Assembly: GCF_036345915.1 (NCBI RefSeq)
Contig: NZ_CP107785.1
Span: forward strand, 3,472,001 to 3,536,000
Direction: 5' to 3'
Source: Nocardia sp. NBC_00565
GTDB taxonomy: Bacteria > Actinomycetota > Actinomycetes > Mycobacteriales > Mycobacteriaceae
Length of the DNA stretch: 64,000 bases
The notes under the pieces were generated by a model. That model did no database searches and was not told the origin of the DNA. It saw only the letters and a program-made list of their open reading frames with translations. Position numbers and translations under genes: made by a program. Positions 17,250-25,527 of this stretch are shown piece after piece (positions within the stretch are counted from its first letter, which is position 1; each line of letters begins with the position of its first letter).

Positions 17250-17364
17250 CCTCTTTCTCCCATGCCGGCGACCGGAAACGGTCCGCTGGTGTGCGTCGGT
17301 CTTGTTGCCGGACTTGCCATGTGCGGTCGCTTCCGGTCGATTTCACATCGATGGAGCAACCACC

Positions 17365-18123
17365 GTGATCACAACAGACCAGACCGTTCAGACCTTCCTC
17401 GACTTCTTCCGCGAACGCGGGCATGAACTCACGCCGGGCGGATCGCTCATCCCCTCACCGGGGGATCCGGTGCTGTTCACCACCTCCGGGATGCACCCGT
17501 TGACCCCATATCTGATGGGCCGACCCCACCCGCTGGGCCAGCGGCTCACCAGCCTGCAGCGATGCTTGCGCACCACCGATCTCGAGGAGATCGGTGACGA
17601 CACCCACCTCACCGTGTTCGAAATGCTCGGGTCCTGGTCACTCGGCGACTACGGCGGCCCGCAGAGCCTGCGTTGGGGATTTGAACTGCTGCGCGACGGC
17701 TTCGGCATCGACCCCGGCCGGATGTACGTCACGGTGTTCGGCGGTGACGAACACCTCGAGCCTGACCACGAGTCGTGGCGCACCTGGGACGGTCGCGGTC
17801 ATGTACTCCGCCGTTTGATCCGCCGCACCCTGACCACGCTGTGGCGCGACGATCCGACCCGCACGCTGTCCGACCTGCCGATTGAGCTTGTGGAACACAC
17901 CCTCGGGCACTTCCGGCAATCTGTTCACTCCCGCGAGGTGCGCACCATCCTGCTCGATGAGGAACGCAAATTCGATCTGCTGCTCCAGCGCGGACGAAAG
18001 GTCTTGTCCCACAGCCGTTTCACCGGACCCTTGACCGACGACGACTACCACTACCTGCACGACACCCACGGCCTGCCCCGCGATCTCGTGGTGTACCTGA
18101 ACACCGAAGCCGGTGTCAGTTGA
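17365..18123 (+). pseudogene. alanyl-tRNA synthetase-like protein lacking the central catalytic section
   Basis: 252 codons from GTG 17365. Residues 1-140 match the AlaRS N-terminus: TFLDFFRERGHELTPGGSLI, LFTTSGMHPLTPYLMG, RCLRTTDLEEIGDDTHLTVF, EMLGSWSLGDYGGPQSLRWG. Residues 145-250 match the end of the aminoacylation core: GRGHVLRRLIRRTLTTLWRDD, LLDEERKFDLLL, YLHDTHGLPRDLV. The section between, normally over 100 residues with the class II motif 3 (GMGLERL) and adenylate-binding residues, is absent in frame. It also lacks the editing and C-terminal domains. It may be a decayed AlaRS-related gene or a reduced protein; aminoacylation is not expected. Confidence 0.75.
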
Positions 18124-18319
18124 CATGTCAGGCTGTGTCAGGCCGTGGCCGATCCGATCAGCGCCGTAAGCGGCTAATAGCGTGCGTCCGGCTGGAGTCG
18201 GATGTCCGCAGCCCGTTGATCTTCCGAGGTGCCAGGCAGCCGGTCCGGTCAGCGCGGGATGCGGCTGATCAGTACATTCGGGAGACCCGGAGGCATCCAT
18301 ATCTCGTGTGCGTCATGTG

Positions 18320-19342
18320 TCAGGACTCTGCGATCTTGACCAGCTGCTTGCCGAGGTTACGACCCTCGAAGACGGCACGCAACGCGCTCGGCGCGGATTC
18401 CAGTCCACTGCTGACGGTCTCGGCAATGGTGATCGCTCCCTGGGCCTGCCAGTCACGCAATGCCATGAAGGCTTCCGGAAAACGGTCGAGGTAATCGAGG
18501 AAGATGAACCCTTCCATACGCGCCCGGTCCAGCGCCAGCCTCATATAGTTCCGCGGCCCACATGCCGGATCGGCGCCCTGATACCCCGAAGAGATGGCCC
18601 CGGCCAGAACGACACGCGCACGACAGGCCAGGTGCGCCAAACCATGCTCGAGGATACGGCCGCCCACACCGTCGAAGAAGACGTCGACGCCGTTGGGGGC
18701 AAGACGGGTCAAACAGGCATCGATATCATCGTGTTTGTAGTCGAGGGCGGCATCCAGACCCGCATGCTCGGTGATCCAGGAGCACTTATCCGGGCCGCCG
18801 GCGATACCGATGACCGTGCAGCCCAAAACCTTTGCGATCTGCCCCGCGATAGACCCGGTGACACCGGCCGCCGCCGAAACCAGCACCGTCTGGCCGGGCT
18901 CGGGACGGCCGATATCGGTCATACCGAAGTACGCGGTCAAACCCGGCGCTCCGAACAGACTCAGCATCGACGTAGGCGGCACACCGTCGGGCACCACGTT
19001 CAACCCGAACAACCCGCCCGCCGACCAGACGACATAGTCCTGCCACCCCACCATTCCCGCGACCCAGCTACCCACTGGACAATCCGGATCGTTCGAGCGC
19101 ACCACCTGCCCGACACCACTACCACGCATCACCGCGCCGACCGGCACGGCGTCAATATAGTTGTCAGCCTCATTGAGCCAGCCCCGCTGGGTGGGATCGA
19201 TCCCCAGCCAATGCACCCGAATCAAGGCCTCCCCCGACCCAGGAACCGGCACCGGCACACTCCTCAACTCGAAATCCTTGTCCCGCAGCGCCCCTACCGG
19301 CCGCCGCCCCAACACCCACTGCCTGTTCACCACATCCACCAC
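18320..19342 (-). CDS. NADPH-dependent MDR-family reductase (2-alkenal/prostaglandin reductase type)
   Basis: 340 residues; the longest frame starts at GTG 19342. Zinc-free medium-chain reductase: RQWVLGRRPVG near residue 7, LGIDPTQRGWLNE near 47, nucleotide motif VLVSAAAGVTGSIAGQIAKV near 150, KHDDIDACLTRLAPNGVDVFFDGVGG, and C-terminal GKQLVKIAES. Relatives reduce alpha,beta-unsaturated ketones and aldehydes. It stands alone; no operon partner is seen. Confidence 0.9.
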   Translation of the reverse strand: MVDVVNRQWVLGRRPVGALRDKDFELRSVPVPVPGSGEALIRVHWLGIDPTQRGWLNEADNYIDAVPVGAVMRGSGVGQVVRSNDPDCPVGSWVAGMVGWQDYVVWSAGGLFGLNVVPDGVPPTSMLSLFGAPGLTAYFGMTDIGRPEPGQTVLVSAAAGVTGSIAGQIAKVLGCTVIGIAGGPDKCSWITEHAGLDAALDYKHDDIDACLTRLAPNGVDVFFDGVGGRILEHGLAHLACRARVVLAGAISSGYQGADPACGPRNYMRLALDRARMEGFIFLDYLDRFPEAFMALRDWQAQGAITIAETVSSGLESAPSALRAVFEGRNLGKQLVKIAES

Positions 19343-19558
19343 CAGGCGATACTAGATCGCCTACACCCCGCCGCTCGACCCCATTTACTCCCGCGCGAAA
19401 ACGCACGACATTCGGCATTCTCGGACGTTCCACGCGGACGCCAACGGCCCGAGATAGCCTCGGGCCGTTGATCTTCGGACTGTCGCATCTGGCCCGCAGG
19501 CAGGGGTGCCGACAGCATCCTCGATGACGAAATCCAGCTGGGGACTTCGAATATGCCG

Positions 19559-19957
19559 CTACTTGACCGAGTTGGCCAACTGATCGGCATATGGGGCAGT
19601 GAATTTTCCGACGATGGGAAGCTCCGCGCGGACACCGCCGGTGTTGTTCGCCTGGACCATGGCCATGATCCAGACGACGACCGCGAAGACCGCGACTGCG
19701 AGTCCGGCGAGGCTGAAGATGATCCCCAGGACTCCGAGGAGCGAGCCAACGATGCTCAGAACAATATTGACCACCGAGACCGCCCCGAAGAAGACGATCG
19801 ATTGCGAGGCATGGAATTTCACATCGGGATCTTTCTTTCCCACGAACAGGAAGATGATTCCGGTGAGCCACCCCAGTGCGTACGACAGGATCGCGCTGGT
19901 CTTTTTGTCCAAACCGGCGGACTGCGGTTGGTTCGTGGGAGGTTGAGAAGATGTCAT
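19559..19957 (-). CDS. DUF4870-type small membrane protein
   Basis: 132 residues from ATG 19957. A Pro/Gln-rich cytoplasmic start (MTSSQPPTNQPQSAGLDKKT) is followed by three to four hydrophobic segments: ILSYALGWLTGIIFLFVG, SIVFFGAVSVVNIVLSIVG and LAVAVFAVVVWIMAMVQA. The GKKDPDVKFHASQSIVFF signature between the first two is typical of DUF4870/Tic20-like proteins. Function unknown. Confidence 0.85.
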   Translation of the reverse strand: MTSSQPPTNQPQSAGLDKKTSAILSYALGWLTGIIFLFVGKKDPDVKFHASQSIVFFGAVSVVNIVLSIVGSLLGVLGIIFSLAGLAVAVFAVVVWIMAMVQANNTGGVRAELPIVGKFTAPYADQLANSVK

Positions 19958-20476
19958 GGGGCAAGTAGATGCCGCGCGCGCCACCTACCGATCCCAGGTT
20001 TCAGCCCGAACCCACAGGTCCGGGCCAGCCGGCGACCGGGATCCCGGACGTGGTTCTCTCGACGAGACGACTGCCGACGACCTCGAAACGCCTGGGTGAT
20101 GGCTCATTACACAGGGCGTTGCAGACGACATGTGACGACGAACGATAGTTGGCCAATCAGAGCGATAGTTGGCCGCGGCGTTCGAGGCGGCACGCAGTCA
20201 GTGCGACCCCCAGCGACAGATGGTGGTTCCCAGGTCTTGCTGGCGGCTGGGACTCAGGGCACGCTCGGTAATGCCGAAGGGCGCGTGTTCATTCGGCCAC
20301 TGTTCAGCGCAACCGGCCGAGCAGTCTCGGTCTGTCGACCGGGTACCATCGAATTGTCGGGTCGGTCGTGGTCGTGATGGCGGTGCGATGACATCATCAC
20401 TGCGCCAACGGTTTTCGGACGGCTGAGTCCGGAAGATCGGTCGAGAATGTCAGGGTGCCCTGGCAGAGTGCTCGAC

Positions 20477-21070
20477 ATGACTGGCTCTGACCCGAAATCG
20501 GACCTGCACCGCTATCTGCGCGTTGTCCGCGAAGCCATGCTGTGGAAGCTCGATGGCCTGTCCGAGTACGACGTGCGTCGACCCATGACCCCCACCGGCA
20601 CAAACCTGCTCGGCCTGGTCAAACACCTCGGCACCGTCGAGTTCGGCTACTTCGGCGACACCTTCGGCCGCCCATACGACGAACCCATCACCAAACAGGA
20701 TTTCGAGGCCGATCCCACTGCCGACATGTGGGCCACCGCCGAAGAATCGCGTGCGGACATTATCGCGTTCTATCGTCGGGCCTGGACACATGCCGACGCC
20801 ACGATCGACAGTCTCGACCTCACCGCCGAAGGCTCGGTCCCGTGGTGGTCAGAGGACCACCGAACCGTCACTCTGCACCAGATCCTGGTGCACGTGGCCA
20901 TCGAAACCAACCGGCATGCCGGACACGCCGATATCATCCGAGAGCTCGTCGACGGCGCCGCTGGCCTGCTCGCCGACAACGACAACATGCCCACCAGCGA
21001 CCCGAACTGGTGGCAGCACCATCGAACCAAGCTGGAGCTAGCCGCGAAGCAGGCCGCCGGACTCGGCTGA
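20477..21070 (+). CDS. DinB/DUF664-family protein (cargo gene)
   Basis: 197 residues from ATG 20477. Four-helix DinB fold: YLRVVREAMLWKLDGLSEYD, TGTNLLGLVKHLGTVEFGYF with the first metal His near residue 56, VTLHQILVHVAIETNRHAGH with two further His and ADIIRELVDG. Actinobacterial members include mycothiol- and bacillithiol-dependent transferases. It is the only apparently intact gene inside the 20131-22563 element and starts about 300 bases in from its left repeats. Confidence 0.88.
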   Translation: MTGSDPKSDLHRYLRVVREAMLWKLDGLSEYDVRRPMTPTGTNLLGLVKHLGTVEFGYFGDTFGRPYDEPITKQDFEADPTADMWATAEESRADIIAFYRRAWTHADATIDSLDLTAEGSVPWWSEDHRTVTLHQILVHVAIETNRHAGHADIIRELVDGAAGLLADNDNMPTSDPNWWQHHRTKLELAAKQAAGLG

Positions 21071-21177
21071 CCGATGAGTACTCGTATTCGCTGCTGCGAC
21101 AAAGGACGGAGCGGCATCGGCACGACAAACGCACGATGCTGCCGTATGGGTGCGTTATCGAACCATCCTGGAGGGAC

Positions 21178-22435
21178 TGTAAATACAACGGCTCTGTCCC
21201 ACATTCGGCTCTGTCCCACATGCGGTGGTGGCTGGTCTGTCCCAGCGGGATCCGGTGCCGGAGCAGGGGAAACCCTGCGCGGCTGTCCCGTTTGCCGTTT
21301 GATCAGCTTGGTTTTAGTGCGAATTTCGATGACAGCAGCGCCGCTGTCAGGCGGTCAGTGCATCGTAGGCAGCGATCAGGATGCTCAGCGCTCGCATATT
21401 GTCGTCGGTCCACAGCACCTGGTTCATCACATACGACACCGTCATCCGGTGCTCGAAATCGACCAGGACCAGGGAGCCGCCCCATCCGCCCCACGAGCAG
21501 GTGCGACCCTCGAGGCGATAGCCCATGCCCCAGCGGATCGGCCGTTCCAGGACACGGTCGCGGCCTTGCGATCTCCGCGCGCCGCCACGTCGCAGTGTTG
21601 GCGTCGGACACTCCGACCGAGAATCCCTCGGGGCGGTCTCCCTCGGGCGCGGGGATGAGCGCGGCGACGCGGTGATCGTGTTCGGGGGCGAGTCCTATGT
21701 GGAAGTCCGCGCCCAATGGCGCGGCCACTTCCTCGGCGAAGAATGTGCCCACGCTGCGTCCGGTCACCCGGGCGATGACCTCACCGACGAGGAAGCCGAA
21801 GGTGATCGAGTGATAACCCCCTTCGGTGCCCGGTTCCCATTGGGGAGCCTGTCCGGCAAGGCGCGCGGTGACGGTCGGCCAGGAGTACAGGTCGGCGGCC
21901 GCGACGGGGTCGTCCCATACCGGCAGACCCGCGGTGTGACCGAGTAGGTGCCGTACCAGCACATCGTGTTTGCCCGCTGCCGCGAACTCCGGCCAGTACC
22001 TGGCGACCGGCGCATGCAGATCGAGTTCGCCACGGTCGGCCAGTATGAGCGCGCACAATGCCACCATTGTCTTGGTCGTCGACCAGACGTTGACGATGGT
22101 GTCCGCCTCCCACATCACGGTGCGCTCGACGTCGACATATCCGCCCCAGATGTCGACCACGGGTTCGCCGTCGACGTACACCGCTGCCGACGCGCCGACA
22201 TCGTCGGCGTCCAGCGATGCTACGAGTGCCTGGGCGACACCGACGAACCGCGCGTCGTAGGAACCCCGTACATCGGTAGTCACAGGCGCACCCTAGACCG
22301 CGTTCACCGTGCGGCACCAACGATTTTCACGTTGGCCGCGCAAGCTTTCCCTACTTCCACCACATCATCCTGGGATAACCGGCACCACCGAAAGCGGGAC
22401 AGAGCGGAATGTGGGATAGGGCCGTTAACTAGACA
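21178..22435. mobile_element. nested transposase-less element with inverted ends
   Basis: Block 21189-21230 (CGGCTCTGTCCCACATTC, then a second CTCTGTCCCACAT box, then CGGTGGTG) recurs inverted at 22383-22426 with about 85% identity. Extending outward gives TGT at 21178 and ACA at 22433-22435, again IS21-like. Only GAC is shared by the flanks, so no clear target duplication remains. It contains just the broken serine hydrolase and no transposase, and lies wholly inside the larger element. Confidence 0.6.
21355..22283 (-). pseudogene. class C beta-lactamase-type serine hydrolase, internally deleted and frameshifted
   Basis: From ATG 22283 the protein has the EstB/class C fold: nucleophile motif STTKTMVALCALIL (Ser-X-X-Lys near residue 69), HTAGLPVWDDPV, YHSITFGFLVGEVIARVTGR. 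After SDANTATWRRAEI (about 21580) the frame is lost. The true C-terminus, RIRWGMGYRL-like then CSWGGWGGSLVLVDFEHRMT and NMRALSILIAAYDALTA, is in another frame and ends at 21355. About 60-70 residues between are missing. The C-terminal Gly-rich motif is intact, so decay is recent or partial. Confidence 0.8.
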
Positions 22436-22706
22436 GACCCGAGTCCGGCTTGGAGTTCCGAGTGGCCAACTATCGCTCTTCATCGTGGCCAACTAGCGAT
22501 CCTCGAAATGCCACGCCGGCAACCTACCCGACACCTCGGGGCCAACTATCGCACTTCGTCACACGACAGTTGTCACCGATTGCAGATCGCTTCTGTCGCC
22601 GATTCCCCGGCCGTCTTTCCATGCCTGCGGGCTCAGGCAATCACCGCAACACTCTCGACCCCACTATCCGCGTATACGCCGGACTCGCCGCCTGGGCGCC
22701 GAGCGC

Positions 22707-23570
22707 TCAGCTCGCCAACAGCGCCTCGCGCAGAACCGCGTCGAAACCGGTCGGCTCGCGGCCGATCAACTGCGCCAACGTCGGGTCGACCGTGGCGAAT
22801 TCACCGGCCCGGCTAGCGGCGAAGATATCCACCATCATGTCCGCCTGCGCGGCCGGGACGCCATAGCCCAGCATCTGGTGCCGGAATTCCTCGTCGGATA
22901 CGGTGATGCGCTTGATGGTTCGGCCCGTGAGCGTGGCCGCGAGGGTGGCAATTTCGTCGAAATCGATGGCCTGCGCTGCGGTCAATGGCGGTGTGGGACC
23001 GTCGAATCGGCCTTCCTCGGTAAGGATCGCCGCGGCCGCGTCGGCGAGGTCGACGTGTGCGGTCCAGCTCACCGCCCCATCCGCGGGCAACACGAGCTCT
23101 CCGGTCTCGGCTGCCCGCCCGAAGAACCGCACTGCACTGGCAGCGTAGAACCCGTTGCGGAGCGAGGTGAACGGAACACCGCAGGCCTGCAGCACTTCCT
23201 CGTCGATGGCGTGGTCGCGACAGGGCTCGAACTGCGAGTCCGGGCTGGCACCCATATGGCTGGTGTAGAGGATGCGGCGTGCGCCTGCGGCGGCGGCTCC
23301 TTCGATGGCAGCCCGGTGCTGTCGGATGGCCTCCGCGCCGAGCTTGTCGACCGAGACGAGGAGCACCTGGCTAGCGCCCTCGAAAGCGTGGGACAGGCTG
23401 TCCGGGTCGGTGAAGCTGCCCTGTCGCACCCGTGCTCCACGGTCGGCCAAGTCCTGCGCCTTTCGCGGGTCGCGGACGCTCACACCCACCTGGTCGGCGG
23501 GCACTCGCGTCAGCAGACTCTCGACAATCCGACGGCCCAGCTGCCCGGTGGCTCCGGTCACGATGATCAT
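22707..23570 (-). CDS. NmrA-like NAD(P)-binding quinone oxidoreductase (QOR2 type)
   Basis: 287 residues from ATG 23570, with GGGAG upstream. N-terminal MIIVTGATGQLGRRIVESLL is the atypical-SDR nucleotide motif, followed by VGVSVRDPRKAQDLADRGAR, LVSVDKLGAEAIRQHRAAIE, ILYTSHMGAS and FTSLRNGFYAASAVRFFG. The sequence fits NAD(P)H:quinone oxidoreductase 2/NmrA-like proteins. It is divergent from a TetR gene with a strong inverted repeat between them, so it is probably repressed by that protein and induced by a small electrophile or drug. Confidence 0.9.
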   Translation of the reverse strand: MIIVTGATGQLGRRIVESLLTRVPADQVGVSVRDPRKAQDLADRGARVRQGSFTDPDSLSHAFEGASQVLLVSVDKLGAEAIRQHRAAIEGAAAAGARRILYTSHMGASPDSQFEPCRDHAIDEEVLQACGVPFTSLRNGFYAASAVRFFGRAAETGELVLPADGAVSWTAHVDLADAAAAILTEEGRFDGPTPPLTAAQAIDFDEIATLAATLTGRTIKRITVSDEEFRHQMLGYGVPAAQADMMVDIFAASRAGEFATVDPTLAQLIGREPTGFDAVLREALLAS

Positions 23571-23585
23571 GCTGTTACTCCCTGA

Positions 23586-23649
23586 TTCCAGCGGAAACGC
23601 TAATGCGTTAACAGTGATACTTCCGCTGGAAACAGTCAAGCTATATCGT
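23586..23649. promoter_or_regulatory. TetR operator and divergent promoters
   Basis: Perfect 11-bp arms TTCCAGCGGAA (23586-23596) and TTCCGCTGGAA (23621-23631) enclose a second dyad AACGC-TAAT-GCGTT (23596-23609). For the TetR gene, TATCGT (23644-23649) lies six bases before ATG 23656 (leaderless), with TTCCGC 17 bases upstream overlapping the right arm. Binding would block both promoters. Confidence 0.65.
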
Positions 23650-23655
23650 TGATTC

Positions 23656-24399
23656 ATGACATCGCCCACGCCACACAGGAACGACACCACCGTCGAACCC
23701 GACGGCACGGCGTCGACTCGCGAACAGCACCGGCAACGCGTCATCGAAGCCGCCGCCGACCTGCTGGAGCGTGCGGGTCGCGATGCGGTGACAACTCGCG
23801 CAGTCGCCGACATGGCAGGGTTGCAACCACCGGCGATCTACCGGCTGTTCGGTGACAAGGACGGGCTGCTGGAAGCGGTGGCGGAGTACGGTTTCGCGAA
23901 ATTCGTCGCCGGCAAACACGTCGACCCCGACCCCGTGGACCCCATCGAAGACCTCCGGGCCGGGTGGGACCTTGCGGTCGAGTTCGGTCTGTCCAACCCC
24001 GCGCTCTACACCCTCATGTACAGCGAGCCCGCCGGCACCGAGTCGGCCGCATTCCGGGCCGGACTGGAAATCCTGCGCGGACGGGTCCGTCGCCTCGCCG
24101 CGGGTGGCTGGTTGCGTGTCGACGAACAACTTGCGGCCGGGATCATTCACGCCACCGGCCGGGGTGCGGTCCTGACCTGGCTGTCCTTCCCGGAAGCCAA
24201 CCGTGACCCGGCCCTGCTCACCGCACTCCGAGAGGCCATGGTCACCGCGGTCACCAACGAACGCCCGGCCATCCAAGACACCGGCCCGGCCGGCGCGGCC
24301 CGCGCCCTCCGCGCCAACCTTCCTGAGGAAACAACGCTCACCACCGCCGAACAACACCTCCTCCGAGAGTGGCTCGACCGTCTCGCAGATGACCACTGA
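23656..24399 (+). CDS. TetR-family regulator
   Basis: 247 residues from ATG 23656. HTH at residues 24-75: RQRVIEAAADLLERAGRDAV, RAVADMAGLQPPAIYRLFGD. The C-terminal domain matches TetR_C-type regulators (LAVEFGLSNPALYTLMYSEP, AGIIHATGRGAVLTWLSFPE). The divergent NmrA-like oxidoreductase and the inverted repeats between them indicate local repression. Confidence 0.92.
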   Translation: MTSPTPHRNDTTVEPDGTASTREQHRQRVIEAAADLLERAGRDAVTTRAVADMAGLQPPAIYRLFGDKDGLLEAVAEYGFAKFVAGKHVDPDPVDPIEDLRAGWDLAVEFGLSNPALYTLMYSEPAGTESAAFRAGLEILRGRVRRLAAGGWLRVDEQLAAGIIHATGRGAVLTWLSFPEANRDPALLTALREAMVTAVTNERPAIQDTGPAGAARALRANLPEETTLTTAEQHLLREWLDRLADDH

Positions 24400-24560
24400 C
24401 CCCTCGACGCACCGGCAAGCCGCCCCGGAAGGCTGGTGACAACCAGCGCGCCTGCATGTATCGGCACAGCTTCTGGGCTCCGATTCTGTCACCGACACCC
24501 TGGCACGATTCGAAAGTGCGTTCTATCATCGGTTCCGTCGACGGCTGATGAGCGAAAGAA

Positions 24561-24734
24561 GTGGCCGAATTGGCTGATGAACAGGTGGACCCGACGGCGG
24601 ACGAAGATGACTACGACGTCAACTTGGAGGAACCCGTCATCGACTCTGCTGTGCCGACCACTTGGCAGGAATTCGCCGAGGATGCCCGGACAGGACAGTC
24701 CGGCAACGTCGCGTACGTGGCCATAGAGGGTTGA
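24561..24734 (+). CDS. possible small acidic protein
   Basis: A 57-codon frame from GTG 24561 is unusually acidic (DPTADEDDYDVNLEEPVID) and contains TTWQEFAEDARTGQSGNVAY. The ribosome site is weak. It converges on, and slightly overlaps, the reverse-strand gene at 24637, so at most one of the two is likely real over the shared 98 bases. Not recognised. Confidence 0.25.
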   Translation: MAELADEQVDPTADEDDYDVNLEEPVIDSAVPTTWQEFAEDARTGQSGNVAYVAIEG

Positions 24735-24936
24735 GTATAATCCGGAATCCCCACCACTGCGTGTCCACGCCGACTTGTGGATCGCCCTGGATCTGGGCCA
24801 GTTCGGCTTGGGCTTGGTGCCCAGCTTCGATGGCTTCGGGGGTGGGCCGGGCCATGTCCGGCGGAATGTAGAGGACGCCCGGCTCTGCGGTGCCTTCGTC
24901 AACGGTTTGCGGATCGGAGCCTTGCTCAACAGACAT
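24637..24936 (-). CDS. hypothetical protein, probably C-terminally truncated
   Basis: 99 residues from ATG 24936, with AAGGAG eight bases upstream. Residues 1-68 look genuine: VLYIPPDMARPTPEAIEAGH, QAQAELAQIQGDPQVGVDTQ, WWGFRIILN. After that the sequence turns Arg/Ser-rich, and around 24735 it runs into the coding-like DNA of the other strand. I read this as a gene cut by a rearrangement, not a full protein. No function can be assigned. Confidence 0.5.
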   Translation of the reverse strand: MSVEQGSDPQTVDEGTAEPGVLYIPPDMARPTPEAIEAGHQAQAELAQIQGDPQVGVDTQWWGFRIILNPLWPRTRRCRTVLSGHPRRIPAKWSAQQSR

Positions 24937-25527
24937 AGCGGTGTCTCCTTGTTCATAGACTGCCGTCAGCGCCATGGCGTGGTTAGGCGCGCGAAAACCA
25001 AGCCACAGCGGTGATACATTGCCGCGGAAACGCTCATCGCGGCGATCAGAACACGCACCGGATCCTCAGGTCCAGCACCCCAACTCCACCAATAAGCATG
25101 CCTTGCAACAGCTTTGCGCACAGCCGATTCCTAAGAAACCCGTCCTCGGCACGCAACTACTCGGTCAGCATCCCCAGCTCAGGCGGGGGAAGCCGTGCCA
25201 AGAACCGATCGTTGTCGACATCGAGGAAAGGGCCCTTGCCCATCGGTTCGTGCCGAGGACAGGCGCCAACGACGGTAAAGCTCCCAATATGCGCCTATTG
25301 GCAGCCGGAGCAGGCGCGATCGACGTTCTGCCGAGACCGATCAGCTGGCCGTGCGCTGGTCATCGGGACTGGGTGACGGAATGGACGAACGTCCGGTAAT
25401 CAGGCATGTGCGCGCGTTCGCTGGTGAGTCGACCTGAGCGCAGGCCGTAGCCGGGCTTCGGCGCGCGCCAGCGGCGTGAGCGGATGCCGCGGGGTTTTGT
25501 GAGTCTCGCGTCGTGTCCAGGCATCGC
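24937..25527. other. intergenic stretch with no supported gene
   Basis: No frame on either strand has a credible domain or ribosome site. The sequence is less GC-rich between 25000 and 25200. I see no repeats or RNA genes. Confidence 0.5.

Larger units (their letters stand above)
20131..22563. mobile_element. transposase-less element with IS21-like ends and 5-bp target duplication
   Basis: Ends read TGTGACGACG (20131) and, on the reverse strand, TGTGACGAAG (from 22563). Each is followed by CGATAGTTGGCC repeats: 20143-20154 and 20163-20174 on the left; 22540-22551, 22487-22498 (one mismatch) and 22464-22475 inverted on the right. CGACA flanks both sides (20126-20130 and 22564-22568), a 5-bp direct repeat expected of a target duplication. 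TGT termini and repeated subterminal boxes are features of IS21-family elements, but no istA/istB-like gene is present. It carries a DinB-like gene and a second nested element. Confidence 0.7.

Noticed and set aside
17002..17364. T-box riboswitch before the AlaRS-like gene
   Set aside because: The conserved T-box sequence and antiterminator could not be found; only an Ala-rich frame and an inverted repeat are visible.
20131..22563. Complete IS21-family insertion sequence
   Set aside because: No DDE transposase (istA) or AAA helper (istB) is encoded between the ends.
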